Positions 15,048 to 23,261 of a stretch of 64,000 bases of DNA are shown piece after piece (position 1 is the first letter of the stretch; every line of letters begins with the position of its first letter). The DNA comes from Profundibacter sp033851955 (GTDB lineage Bacteria; Pseudomonadota; Alphaproteobacteria; Rhodobacterales; Rhodobacteraceae). Made by a program: the position numbers and the translations under genes. The stretch is taken from the NCBI GenBank assembly GCA_033851955.1, contig JAWSVK010000013.1, positions 1-64,000 of the forward strand. The letters run 5' to 3'. The notes beneath the pieces were generated by a model that saw nothing but the letters and a program-made list of their open reading frames with translations, had not been told where the DNA came from and did not search any database.

Positions 15048-15685
15048 ATATTATCCTTCTCGGACCACCCGGTGCTGGCAAAGGCACACAAGCACGTCGT
15101 TTGGTAGAAGAACGCGACATGATCCAGCTCTCAACTGGGGACATGTTGCGCGAAGCCAAAGACAGCGGGACCGAGATGGGTGAAAAAGTTGCCAAGGTTA
15201 TGGCGGCTGGGCAATTGGTAACCGATGAAATCGTGATCGGCTTGATTGAAGAAAAACTGCAAGGCGACAATGCTGGCGGATTTATCTTTGACGGGTTCCC
15301 GCGCACGTTGCCACAGGCCGACGCGCTGGGTGAGCTGCTGACGAAATACAGCAAAACACTGGATGTCGTGGTCGAGATGCAAGTTGATGACGAAGCACTT
15401 GTGAGTCGGATCACCGGACGTTTCACCTGCGGTAATTGCGGCGAAGTCTATCACAGCGAAACCAAGAAACCCAAAGTGGCCGAAATCTGCGATGAGTGTG
15501 GCAAAAGCGATATGAAGCACCGCGCTGATGACAATGCCGATGCTCTGCGCACACGCCTGATGGAATACTACAAAAAGACCTCTCCGTTGATTGGCTATTA
15601 CTATGCCAAAGGTGATCTTCGGTCGATAAACGGGTTGGGTGAAATTGAGGATGTGGCGGCCTCGATCAAGACGGCACTCAGCTAG
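15044..15685 (+). CDS. adk: Adenylate kinase (zinc-finger LID type)
   Basis: 213 aa. P-loop GPPGAGKGTQ at 7-16; conserved DGFPRTLPQA at 83-92. The LID (about 122-160) carries four Cys at 129, 132, 149 and 152, i.e. the metal-binding form of the long adenylate kinase type. The enzyme converts ATP and AMP to two ADP. Overlaps secY by 4 bases. Confidence 0.97.
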   Translation: MNIILLGPPGAGKGTQARRLVEERDMIQLSTGDMLREAKDSGTEMGEKVAKVMAAGQLVTDEIVIGLIEEKLQGDNAGGFIFDGFPRTLPQADALGELLTKYSKTLDVVVEMQVDDEALVSRITGRFTCGNCGEVYHSETKKPKVAEICDECGKSDMKHRADDNADALRTRLMEYYKKTSPLIGYYYAKGDLRSINGLGEIEDVAASIKTALS

Positions 15686-15802
15686 GTTGTAAAGCCTCTT
15701 GACCAACCCCTAAAAACGCCATAGTTCAACTCATCTCGCAAGAGAATCATCATGCTTAACCAAGCGACGGTTTGGAACGCATGGAATTGGAATTCAACGA
15801 CG

Positions 15803-15829
15803 GCCCGCAAGGTTAATCCTTCGGGCTTT
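15803..15829 (+). promoter_or_regulatory. Hairpin in the rpsM leader
   Basis: GCCCG (15803-15807) and AAGG (15809-15812) pair with CCTT and CGGGC (15818-15826) around loop TTAAT, with one bulged C, followed by TTT. It lies in the 200-base adk-rpsM gap, 57 bases before the rpsM start. It may end the adk transcript or control the alpha operon; in E. coli S4 controls rpsM through a pseudoknot, and no rpsD is present here. Confidence 0.45.
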
Positions 15830-15885
15830 GGTTGTGAAAAAAGGCTCTGGTATTACGGAGCCGCAACAAAGAAGGAATGTGACAC

Positions 15886-16254
15886 GTGGCACGTATTGCC
15901 GGCGTAAATATCCCGACCCATAAACGGGTCCCGATCGCCCTAACTTATATCACTGGAATTGGCCAAACATCCGCCGAAGGTATCTGTGAAGCCGTTAAAA
16001 TCGACGCGACCCGTCGTGTTAACGAGCTGTCCGACGCCGAGGTTCTGGCCATCCGCGAACATATCGATGCAAACTTCACCGTTGAAGGTGATTTGCGTCG
16101 TGAAGTTCAGATGAACATCAAACGTTTGATGGACCTTGGTTGCTACCGTGGCCTGCGCCACCGTCGTAACCTTCCTGTGCGCGGTCAACGGACCCACACC
16201 AACGCTCGTACTCGCAAGGGCCCTGCACGGGCAATTGCTGGTAAGAAAAAATAG
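15886..16254 (+). CDS. rpsM: 30S ribosomal protein S13
   Basis: 122 aa, GTG start (GTG GCA CGT ATT GCC). ARIAGVNIPTHKRVPIALTY, then DLGCYRGLRHRRNLPVRGQR and THTNARTRKGP identify S13, a head protein forming bridges to L5. AAGGAAT precedes the start. The GTG start is the unusual point and may tune expression. Confidence 0.96.
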   Translation: MARIAGVNIPTHKRVPIALTYITGIGQTSAEGICEAVKIDATRRVNELSDAEVLAIREHIDANFTVEGDLRREVQMNIKRLMDLGCYRGLRHRRNLPVRGQRTHTNARTRKGPARAIAGKKK

Positions 16255-16269
16255 GGAGGGATTGATCTA

Positions 16270-16659
16270 ATGGCACGTGAAAAAACACGCACGAAGAAAA
16301 AAGAGCGCAAGAATATCGCCTCTGGCGTTGCACACGTTAATTCGTCGTTCAACAACACAAAAATCCTGATCTCTGATGTTCAGGGCAACGCAATTGCATG
16401 GTCAAGCGCTGGTACGATGGGCTTTAAGGGTTCACGTAAATCTACGCCTTATGCGGCGCAGATGGCGGCTGAAGATGCAGGCAAAAAAGCACAAGAGCAC
16501 GGCGTGAAAACGCTGGAAGTTTTGGTTCAGGGTCCGGGTTCGGGTCGTGAGTCTGCTTTGCGCGCTTTTGCTGCGATGGGTTTGAACGTCACTTCGATCC
16601 GTGACGTTACACCAATCGCGCACAACGGCTGCCGCCCACCAAAGCGCCGCCGCGTTTAA
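16270..16659 (+). CDS. rpsK: 30S ribosomal protein S11
   Basis: 129 aa. NIASGVAHVNSSFNNTKILI, KGSRKSTPYAAQMAAEDAGK and the C-terminal DVTPIAHNGCRPPKRRRV are unmistakable for S11 of the 30S platform. GGGAGGG precedes the start. No rpsD follows in this genome segment; rpoA comes next. Confidence 0.97.
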   Translation: MAREKTRTKKKERKNIASGVAHVNSSFNNTKILISDVQGNAIAWSSAGTMGFKGSRKSTPYAAQMAAEDAGKKAQEHGVKTLEVLVQGPGSGRESALRAFAAMGLNVTSIRDVTPIAHNGCRPPKRRRV

Positions 16660-16774
16660 CGTATTACTACGCTCGGACTGCTGGGGGTTCCCACAGTCCG
16701 AGTTCGTCATTTTTTACCTCGGGCGTTTTCGGACTTAGGGACATGATCCGAAAACTTGAATGGAGGCGACACAC

Positions 16775-17791
16775 ATGATCCATAAGAACTGGCAAGAATT
16801 GATTAAGCCAACGCAACTGGTTGTGACACCAGGTGCAAACCCCGCAACACAAGCAACTGTTATTGCTGAGCCACTAGAGCGCGGCTTTGGTCTGACAATG
16901 GGCAACGCCCTGCGTCGTGTACTGATGTCCAGCCTTCAGGGTGCGGCGATCACAAGCGTTCAAATCGACAATGTTTTGCACGAATTCTCGACCATCGCTG
17001 GTGTTCGCGAAGACGTAACAGACATCGTTTTGAACCTCAAAGGCGTTGCTTTGTCGATGGAAGTCGACGGCCCTAAGCGTTTGTCGATTTCGGCAAAAGG
17101 CCCAATGGTTGTAACGGCTGGCGACATCTCCGAATCTGCAGGCATCGAGGTTTTGAACAAAGACCACGTGATCTGTCAGCTGGATGATGGCGCTGATTTG
17201 TTTATGGAACTGACTGTGAACACCGGCAAAGGCTATGTTGCTGCTGAAAACAATCGTCCAGAAGATGCGCCCATCGGCCTGATGCCAATCGATGCGATTT
17301 ATTCGCCGGTTCGCAAGGTGTCTTATGACGTGCAACCGACCCGCGAAGGTCAGGTTCTGGACTATGACAAACTGACACTGAAACTGGAAACAGACGGCTC
17401 GATCACTGCAGAAGACGCCGTGGCATTTGCTGCGCGTATTTTGCAAGATCAACTGTCGATCTTCGTGAACTTCGACGAGCCAGAAGCAGCCAACCGTCAA
17501 GAAGAAGACGACGGCCTAGAATTCAACCCGCTGCTGCTGAAGAAAGTAGACGAGTTGGAACTGTCGGTGCGTTCCGCGAATTGCCTGAAAAACGACAACA
17601 TCGTTTACATTGGCGATCTGATCCAGAAAACCGAAGCCGAAATGCTGCGCACACCAAACTTTGGCCGCAAATCTTTGAACGAGATCAAAGAAGTGTTGTC
17701 AGGCATGGGTCTGCATCTAGGCATGGACGTTGAAGATTGGCCACCAGAGAACATCGAAGATCTGGCGAAGAAATTCGAAGACCAATTCTAA
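16775..17791 (+). CDS. rpoA: DNA-directed RNA polymerase subunit alpha
   Basis: 338 aa. Starts MIHKNWQELIKPTQLVVTPG; TMGNALRRVLMSSLQGAAIT is the dimerisation motif of the N-terminal domain. The C-terminal domain (about 255-325) contains SVRSANCLKNDNIVYIGDLI and TPNFGRKSLNEIKEVLSGMG, the UP-element/activator contact surface. The TGGAGG ribosome-binding site at 16761-16766 favours this ATG over one 15 bases upstream. Confidence 0.97.
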   Translation: MIHKNWQELIKPTQLVVTPGANPATQATVIAEPLERGFGLTMGNALRRVLMSSLQGAAITSVQIDNVLHEFSTIAGVREDVTDIVLNLKGVALSMEVDGPKRLSISAKGPMVVTAGDISESAGIEVLNKDHVICQLDDGADLFMELTVNTGKGYVAAENNRPEDAPIGLMPIDAIYSPVRKVSYDVQPTREGQVLDYDKLTLKLETDGSITAEDAVAFAARILQDQLSIFVNFDEPEAANRQEEDDGLEFNPLLLKKVDELELSVRSANCLKNDNIVYIGDLIQKTEAEMLRTPNFGRKSLNEIKEVLSGMGLHLGMDVEDWPPENIEDLAKKFEDQF

Positions 17792-17829
17792 GAGTTTTGG
17801 GGCGGGTTTTTGATCCGCCTCATATAATG

Positions 17830-17843
17830 CCCGCGTAGGCGGG
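17830..17843 (+). other. Small GC-rich hairpin in the rpoA-rplQ gap
   Basis: CCCGC (17830-17834) pairs with GCGGG (17839-17843), loop GTAG. It lies in a 136-base gap, followed by GAAAAA. Weak; noted because the gap has no other obvious feature apart from an AAGGAT ribosome-binding sequence before rplQ. Confidence 0.3.
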
Positions 17844-17927
17844 GAAAAATGGGCAATAATGCCCCAAGGAGAGCAGCCCACGCATGGGCCGCCAGACAAA
17901 GTATAAACCTGAAGAAGGATTGATAAA

Positions 17928-18350
17928 ATGCGCCACGCAAGAGGCTACCGCCGTCTAAATCGCACCCACGAACACCGTAAGGCATTGTTTGCCAACATGG
18001 CTGGGTCGCTGATCGAACACGAACAAATCAAAACCACGCTGCCAAAGGCCAAAGAACTGCGCCGCGTCGTGGAAAAGCTGATCACACTTGGAAAGCGCGG
18101 CGATTTGCACGCCCGTCGTCAAGCCCGTGCACGTCTGAAAGAAGATCAGTATGTTGCCAAACTTTTTGAAATCCTCGGCCCACGCTACAAAGACCGCAAC
18201 GGTGGTTATGTGCGCGTACTGAAAGCTGGCTACCGTTATGGCGACATGGCACCGATGGCGATCATCGAGTTTGTTGACCGCGACCCAGCCGCCAAAGGCG
18301 CCGCTGACAAAGCACGCGTTCTTGCGGAAGATGTAACTGCGGACGAATAG
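17928..18350 (+). CDS. rplQ: 50S ribosomal protein L17
   Basis: 140 aa. MRHARGYRRLNRTHEHRKAL, FANMAGSLIEHEQIKTTLPK and RNGGYVRVLKAGYRYGDMAP are conserved in L17. GAAGGAT precedes the start. Last gene of the alpha block and closed by a strong terminator. Confidence 0.97.
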   Translation: MRHARGYRRLNRTHEHRKALFANMAGSLIEHEQIKTTLPKAKELRRVVEKLITLGKRGDLHARRQARARLKEDQYVAKLFEILGPRYKDRNGGYVRVLKAGYRYGDMAPMAIIEFVDRDPAAKGAADKARVLAEDVTADE

Positions 18351-18379
18351 ATTTCTATATCTTTTGAACGTAAAATAAA

Positions 18380-18403
18380 CCTCGCCTTCGGGCGGGGTTT
18401 TTT
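18380..18403 (+). terminator. Intrinsic terminator after rplQ
   Basis: CCTCGCC (18380-18386) pairs with GGCGGGG (18391-18397) around a UUCG tetraloop (one G-U pair) and six T follow. A very stable terminator that isolates the ribosomal block from the luxR gene. Confidence 0.9.
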
Positions 18404-18503
18404 GTTGTTGCCGTGGCGTAAGCTTAGCTGGTTTCAAGGCGTAATCGTCATTTGAATCACAATTTAGGGTTGACGTTTTTTCAAGCAGCGCGTCTAAAAA
18501 GAC

Positions 18504-19115
18504 ATGTTCGAAAAGACAGTGTTTGATAGGGAACTTAACAAACTAGGTGACTTGGCCCCTCGCGGCTACTTTGTCGCCCTGCATATCCGATTCACTTCAC
18601 CACTGATGTCTTTTCAAACATATGATCCAAAATGGACGGATCATTATACCGAGAATGGCTATGTTTTTCGCGACCCAATGACGGCGTGGGGCTTTTGCAC
18701 CACGGGTTGGACAAGGTGGAGCAATAGAATCATTCCAGACCCTTTCGGCATCTTCAAAGAAGCCGCAAGCTATGGGCTGACTTACGGGGCAACGATCTCT
18801 TGTGGGCCAATCCGTTCTCGGACAATTGTCAGTGTGGCGCGTGCAGATCGGGAATTCGAAGACAGCGAGATTGATCGGGCGCAAGCCATTGCCAATCTGC
18901 TACATGACATGACCGAACCGCCACATCGGCTTACAAAAGCGCAGACTGAGGCACTCAAATTGATTGCGGATGGTTACAGGCACGCAGCAGCCGCTGCAAA
19001 AATTGGAATTTCGGAAAGTGCCCTAAAAGCCCGCCTGACATCTGCCCGTCAAAGGTTAATGGCCCGCACCACTGCCGAAGCCATTCAGCGCGCCAAGGAC
19101 TATGGCCTGCTCTGA
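18504..19115 (+). CDS. luxR: LuxR-family quorum-sensing regulator
   Basis: 203 aa, shorter than classical LuxR/TraR (about 235-250). Residues about 10-135 match the autoinducer-binding domain: W44, Y48 and D57-P58 line up with the ligand-binding W/Y/D residues of LuxR/TraR, with G101 in the distal part. Residues 142-203 form the DNA-binding helix-turn-helix (RLTKAQTEALKLIADGYRHA, KIGISESALKARLTSARQRL). The adjacent luxI supports a cognate acyl-homoserine-lactone receptor. Only a weak AAAAAG sequence precedes the ATG. The ligand specificity and target genes cannot be read from the sequence. Confidence 0.9.
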   Translation: MFEKTVFDRELNKLGDLAPRGYFVALHIRFTSPLMSFQTYDPKWTDHYTENGYVFRDPMTAWGFCTTGWTRWSNRIIPDPFGIFKEAASYGLTYGATISCGPIRSRTIVSVARADREFEDSEIDRAQAIANLLHDMTEPPHRLTKAQTEALKLIADGYRHAAAAAKIGISESALKARLTSARQRLMARTTAEAIQRAKDYGLL

Positions 19116-19131
19116 ATGTTCTAACATCCGC

Positions 19132-19155
19132 AAGGTTCACTTGATCATTAACCTT
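19132..19155 (+). promoter_or_regulatory. Candidate lux-type operator before luxI
   Basis: AAGGTT (19132-19137) and AACCTT (19150-19155) form a perfect 6-bp inverted repeat with a 12-base spacer, 24 bp in all, near the usual lux-box size of 20 bp. It ends 13 bases before the luxI ATG, so binding there would more likely block than activate a promoter located upstream. Not the canonical lux-box sequence. Confidence 0.35.
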
Positions 19156-19168
19156 CTTGGGGGATGCT

Positions 19169-19759
19169 ATGCAGACGACTACACTTTCATTCGAAAATAT
19201 ACACAACTATGGCGAGCTGTTCGCAAATATGTTTCGCGCTCGTCGCGAATTGTTTATTGTTCAAAACAAATGGGACCTGCCCGAAGCTTTGGGCATGGAA
19301 TTCGATCAATACGACACACCAGCCAGCCGCTGGGTTGTTGTTCATGACGAGCTGGGACAAGTGCTTGCTGGTAACCGTTTGACCCCTACAACAGCACGCT
19401 GTGGTATTTATAGCTATATGATCCGCGATGCGCAAAATGGTCTGCTGGATACGATACCTTCAAACCTGCTTTACGATGAGGCACCGGTGGGTGAAACAAT
19501 TTGGGAAAGCTCGCGGTTGTTCGTGTCGCATGATGTGCCCGCACGGCTTCGGCGTCGAGTGCATGCACAGCTGGTTTTGGAGCTGGCCGCAGCGGCGCGG
19601 AGCTTGGGTGCGACTCAATGTCTGACATTGCTAAACGCCAATTGGCCGCGATGGGCCAAACGTGTCGGTGTTGATATGACAGCGATGGGGCCGGTGATGG
19701 AAATTGACGGGATCAACAATCAAGTGGTTTCGATGAATTTTGCCTCCAACTTGCACTAA
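19169..19759 (+). CDS. luxI: Acyl-homoserine-lactone synthase, LuxI family
   Basis: 196 aa from the ATG at 19169 with GGGGG just before it; an in-frame TTG 12 bases upstream is less likely. Conserved LuxI residues are in place: R25/R26, F29, W35, E44-D46-x-x-D49 (GMEFDQYDTP), R70 (AGNRLTPTT) and E113-x-x-R116 (IWESSRLF). These enzymes join S-adenosylmethionine with an acyl chain carried by acyl-ACP to make N-acyl-homoserine lactone. Partner of the luxR gene just upstream. The C-terminal part that selects the acyl chain (LVLELAAAARSLGATQCLTL) does not tell chain length by eye. Confidence 0.92.
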   Translation: MQTTTLSFENIHNYGELFANMFRARRELFIVQNKWDLPEALGMEFDQYDTPASRWVVVHDELGQVLAGNRLTPTTARCGIYSYMIRDAQNGLLDTIPSNLLYDEAPVGETIWESSRLFVSHDVPARLRRRVHAQLVLELAAAARSLGATQCLTLLNANWPRWAKRVGVDMTAMGPVMEIDGINNQVVSMNFASNLH

Positions 19760-19831
19760 GAACAGGCCTTCCGTCACCTCGGGGGGCCCATTTCGCTTTT
19801 CTCTTTGGGCGTGGGCGCATAGATTTGTTAC

Positions 19832-21145
19832 ATGACAGATTTATTCGACTCCACGCCTGATCCTTCATCAGCGAAAGCACCGCGCCCACTTGCTGACCGG
19901 TTGCGACCACTAACCTTGGGTGAAGTGATTGGCCAAGAACAGGTGATCGGCCCTGACGCGCCGCTTGGCACTATGTTGGCGGCTGGCAGCCTGTCGTCGC
20001 TTATATTGTGGGGACCGCCGGGCGTTGGAAAAACCACTATCGCGCGTTTGCTTGCAGATGAAACTGACCTAGCCTTCGTGCAAATCAGCGCGATCTTTAC
20101 GGGTATTGCAGATCTTAAAAAGGTGTTTCAAGCCGCCAAAATACGCCGCCAGAATGGCCGCGGCACTTTGTTGTTCGTTGATGAGATTCACCGTTTCAAT
20201 AAGGCTCAGCAAGATGGGTTTTTACCCTATATGGAAGATGGCACTATCATTTTGGTTGGGGCCACCACGGAGAACCCATCGTTTGAGCTGAATTCAGCTG
20301 TGCTGTCGCGTAGTCAGGTTTTGGTGTTGAGCAGACTGGCGCTCGCCGATCTGGAACGCCTTGCCCAGCGGGCCGAGAAAGAGCTGAACCAAGCGCTGCC
20401 ATTAACCGGTGAAGCCCGCGAAGCGATGCTGGAAATGGCTGATGGTGATGGGCGGGCTTTGTTGAACCTGATTGAACAAGTGATCTCGTGGAAGGGCGAC
20501 AAGAAACTGGATGTTGAGGCGCTCGGCAAACGTTTGATGCGTCGCGCTGCACAGTATGATAAAAGCGGCGACGAGCATTACAATCTTATATCAGCCCTGC
20601 ATAAATCCGTGCGCGGGTCGGACCCTGATGCTGCGCTTTACTGGATGGCGCGCATGCTAACGGGCGGCGAAGATCCGCGGTTTTTGGCGCGTCGTATCAC
20701 CCGTATGGCGGTCGAAGATATCGGCTTGGCCGATCCGCAAGCCCATGCTGTTTGCCTGCACGCGTGGGAAACCTACGAGCGGTTGGGCAGTCCCGAAGGG
20801 GAGTTGGCATTGGCGCAGGCCGTGACCTATCTAGCGCTGGCTCCAAAATCCAACGCGGCCTATGTGGCGTTCAAAGCGGCGATGGCTGCTGCCAAAAAGA
20901 CTGGTTCAGAACCGCCACCAAAACACATTTTGAATGCGCCAACTTCGATGATGAAAGATCAGGGCTATGGCGATGGCTATGCCTATGACCATGACGCCGA
21001 AGACGGGTTTTCGGGACAGAACTATTTCCCCGATGCGATGAAGCACGGCGTCTATTACCAACCGGTTGAACGAGGGTTTGAGCGCGAGTTGAAAAAACGC
21101 ACCGATTACTTTGCCAAGCTGCGAGCCAAACGTCAGAAGAGTTGA
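19832..21145 (+). CDS. rarA: Replication-associated recombination protein A (AAA+ ATPase)
   Basis: 437 aa, full length for RarA/MgsA. Walker A GPPGVGKTT at 61-69, Walker B LLFVDEIHRF at 113-122, sensor-1 region ILVGATTENPSFELNSA, and the C-terminal tetramerisation domain with RMAVEDIGLADPQAHAVCL. RarA acts at stalled replication forks, related to clamp-loader subunits and to eukaryotic WRNIP1. Start choice: the ATG is preceded by few ribosome-binding bases but no better in-frame start exists. Confidence 0.95.
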   Translation: MTDLFDSTPDPSSAKAPRPLADRLRPLTLGEVIGQEQVIGPDAPLGTMLAAGSLSSLILWGPPGVGKTTIARLLADETDLAFVQISAIFTGIADLKKVFQAAKIRRQNGRGTLLFVDEIHRFNKAQQDGFLPYMEDGTIILVGATTENPSFELNSAVLSRSQVLVLSRLALADLERLAQRAEKELNQALPLTGEAREAMLEMADGDGRALLNLIEQVISWKGDKKLDVEALGKRLMRRAAQYDKSGDEHYNLISALHKSVRGSDPDAALYWMARMLTGGEDPRFLARRITRMAVEDIGLADPQAHAVCLHAWETYERLGSPEGELALAQAVTYLALAPKSNAAYVAFKAAMAAAKKTGSEPPPKHILNAPTSMMKDQGYGDGYAYDHDAEDGFSGQNYFPDAMKHGVYYQPVERGFERELKKRTDYFAKLRAKRQKS

Positions 21146-21176
21146 CATTTTGGCTTAGGCGCGAAAGAGAGGCGCT

Positions 21177-21557
21177 ATGATAACAAGTATTATTCAAGTT
21201 GCCATTGGCGGTGCCATTGGGGCCGTTGGCCGTTACCTGACAGGCGTTGCTGCGGTGCGCGTGATGGGGCACGGCTATCCATGGGGCACGTTGACGGTGA
21301 ATATCGTCGGCTCGTTTTTGATGGGCGTTTTGATCGTGGTCTTGATGGGCCGTGATGGTGGCATGAAAGCCGCGCCGTTGTTGATGACGGGCATGCTTGG
21401 TGGCTTCACCACGTTTTCGGCGTTCTCGCTGGACGCGTTGACAATGTTCGAGCGCGGACAAATGGGGCAGGCGGCACTTTATGTAATCGCATCGGTGGTG
21501 CTGTCGCTACTGGCAATATTTTTAGGCGTGATAATCGCGCGGGGGATCTGGGCATGA
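21177..21557 (+). CDS. crcB: Fluoride ion transporter CrcB/FluC
   Basis: 126 aa with four membrane segments. GGAIGAVGRYLTGVAAVRVM, TVNIVGSFLMGVLIV and GMLGGFTTFSAFSLDALTMF are the conserved FluC elements, including the Asn of TVN and the TFS pore motif. The protein is a dimeric fluoride channel protecting cytoplasmic enzymes. No fluoride riboswitch is apparent in the 31 bases upstream. Overlaps the next gene by 4 bases. Confidence 0.93.
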   Translation: MITSIIQVAIGGAIGAVGRYLTGVAAVRVMGHGYPWGTLTVNIVGSFLMGVLIVVLMGRDGGMKAAPLLMTGMLGGFTTFSAFSLDALTMFERGQMGQAALYVIASVVLSLLAIFLGVIIARGIWA

Positions 21558-22591
21558 GTGGCGTTCAAAAAATTCAAGTATCTGATGATGATGGTGACCA
21601 ACGGTTGGACCGCTGGTTCCGCCGTCAGTTCCCGCATGTTGCACAGGGGCGCATCGAAAAGATGTGCCGCAAGGGCGACATTCGTGTGGATGGTGGCCGG
21701 GTTAAGGCATCAACGCGAGTGGAGGCGGGCCAAGAGGTGCGTATCCCGCCGTTGCCTGACCCACATGAGATCACGGCGCGGGCCAAGACCTATGACATGA
21801 TCACCAACGCCGATATGAAGATGATGCAGGACGCGGTGCTGTACCGAGATGACGACGTTATCGCGATTAACAAACCGGCAGGCTTGCCGACCCAAGGCGG
21901 CAGTAAGCAAACCCGCCATGTGGATATGCTGGCCGATGCGCTGCGCTTTGGCTATGACCAAAAACCGCGGCTTGTGCATCGGTTGGATAAGGACACGTCC
22001 GGCATTCTGTTGCTGGCCCGCACACGCCAAGTGGCCTCACGTCTGACTGAGGCATTCCGCGATCGCGAGACTCGTAAAGTGTATTGGGCCGCCGTTGGTG
22101 GCAGCCCATCGCCAAAGATGGGGACGATCAAATACGGGTTGCTGAAATCGGGCGGCGCGGGTCATGAGAAAATGGTCTGCATTCACCCCGAGGAAGTTCA
22201 AAGCACTGAAGGGGCGAAACGCTCCACAACAGATTACATGGTGCTGACCTCGGCGGCCAAACGATGTGCTTGGGTGGCGATGGTTCCTGTGACAGGGCGC
22301 ACGCACCAATTGCGCGCGCATATGGCTGAAATGGGCCATCCAATTATCGGCGACGGAAAATACGGTGGCTCAGGCCAAGAAAATCAAGGCGATGGTTGGG
22401 GCGCACAATTGGGTGGCGATATCAGCCGTAAGATGCACCTGCACGCGCGCTATATCTCGCTGCCGCATCCCATTACGGGCAAGCTGCTGCAAATCGTTGC
22501 ACCGATGCCGGACCACATGAAACGCACATGGGAAACTTTTGGGTGGGACGAGCGCGATTTTGCGGATGACCCTTTCGAGGAATATCTATGA
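21554..22591 (+). CDS. rluC: 23S rRNA pseudouridine synthase, RluC/RluD type
   Basis: 345 aa. An S4 RNA-binding domain at about residues 9-70 (QRLDRWFRRQFPHVAQGRIE) precedes the catalytic domain with RLVHRLDKDTSGILLLAR, whose Asp in HRLDKDTSG is the catalytic nucleophile. VTGRTHQLRAHMAEMGHPI is the second conserved motif. Likely modifies uridines of 23S rRNA; by context and the S4 domain RluC is the likeliest identity, but the exact target cannot be read off. Overlaps crcB and the HAD gene by 4 bases each. Confidence 0.9.
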   Translation: MSGVQKIQVSDDDGDQRLDRWFRRQFPHVAQGRIEKMCRKGDIRVDGGRVKASTRVEAGQEVRIPPLPDPHEITARAKTYDMITNADMKMMQDAVLYRDDDVIAINKPAGLPTQGGSKQTRHVDMLADALRFGYDQKPRLVHRLDKDTSGILLLARTRQVASRLTEAFRDRETRKVYWAAVGGSPSPKMGTIKYGLLKSGGAGHEKMVCIHPEEVQSTEGAKRSTTDYMVLTSAAKRCAWVAMVPVTGRTHQLRAHMAEMGHPIIGDGKYGGSGQENQGDGWGAQLGGDISRKMHLHARYISLPHPITGKLLQIVAPMPDHMKRTWETFGWDERDFADDPFEEYL

Positions 22592-23259
22592 GCCAACCGT
22601 TGCGTTTGGCGGTTTTTGATGTCGACGGCACGCTGGTTGACAGCCAACATCACATCAACGCCTCGATGCAATTGGCCTATGGGGCGATGGGATTGGATGC
22701 GCCGACGTTAGAACAAGTGCGTGGTATCGTCGGGCTATCGTTGCCCCAAGCCATCCAGCAGTTGACGCCGGATCTGAGCGGCCCGCAAAACGATGCCTTG
22801 GTTGCGGCCTATAAAGCCACGTTCAAATCCAAACGCGAGGGCGGCGAGTTTGCGCCGCTTTACGATGGGATCAATACTGTGTTGGATTGGTTGGAAGATG
22901 ACGACCATTTGTTGCTGGGGCTTGCCACCGGCAATTCACGGCGCGGGCTAGACGCAGTTGTCGAGGGTCACGGGCTGGCGTCGAAGTTTATCACGTCACA
23001 GGTTGCGGATGATCACCCCTCAAAGCCGCATCCGTCAATGTTATTGGCAGCATTGTCTGAAACCGGTGTCGAGGCGGAAAACGCGCTGATGATCGGTGAC
23101 ACAACATTTGATATGGAAATGGGCGTGGCAGCCGGAATGCGTTGTATTGGCGTTTCGTGGGGGTATCACACGGATGATCGCCTGCGTGATGCCGGGGCAA
23201 CATGGATTGTGAATGAAGCGGCCGAACTGATTGGCTTGTTTGAGGAAATTTGGGGATAA
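22588..23259 (+). CDS. HAD-superfamily hydrolase (phosphoglycolate phosphatase-like)
   Basis: 223 aa. Motif I FDVDGTLVDSQ with D11 and D13, a helical cap domain (about 17-85), motif II around LGLATGNSRRGLD, the Lys region SKPHPS and motif IV MIGDTTFDMEMGVAAGMRCI. This is the HAD-IA layout shared by Gph and PpaX. The substrate cannot be fixed; phosphoglycolate or another small phosphate ester is plausible. Part of the packed crcB-rluC-HAD-ATP12 string. Confidence 0.88.
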   Translation: MSQPLRLAVFDVDGTLVDSQHHINASMQLAYGAMGLDAPTLEQVRGIVGLSLPQAIQQLTPDLSGPQNDALVAAYKATFKSKREGGEFAPLYDGINTVLDWLEDDDHLLLGLATGNSRRGLDAVVEGHGLASKFITSQVADDHPSKPHPSMLLAALSETGVEAENALMIGDTTFDMEMGVAAGMRCIGVSWGYHTDDRLRDAGATWIVNEAAELIGLFEEIWG

Positions 23260-23261
23260 CA

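Noticed and set aside
18472..18502. TTGACG ... TAAAAA as a luxR promoter
   Set aside because: The putative -10 ends right before the luxR start codon with a 19-base spacer, which would put the transcript start inside the gene.
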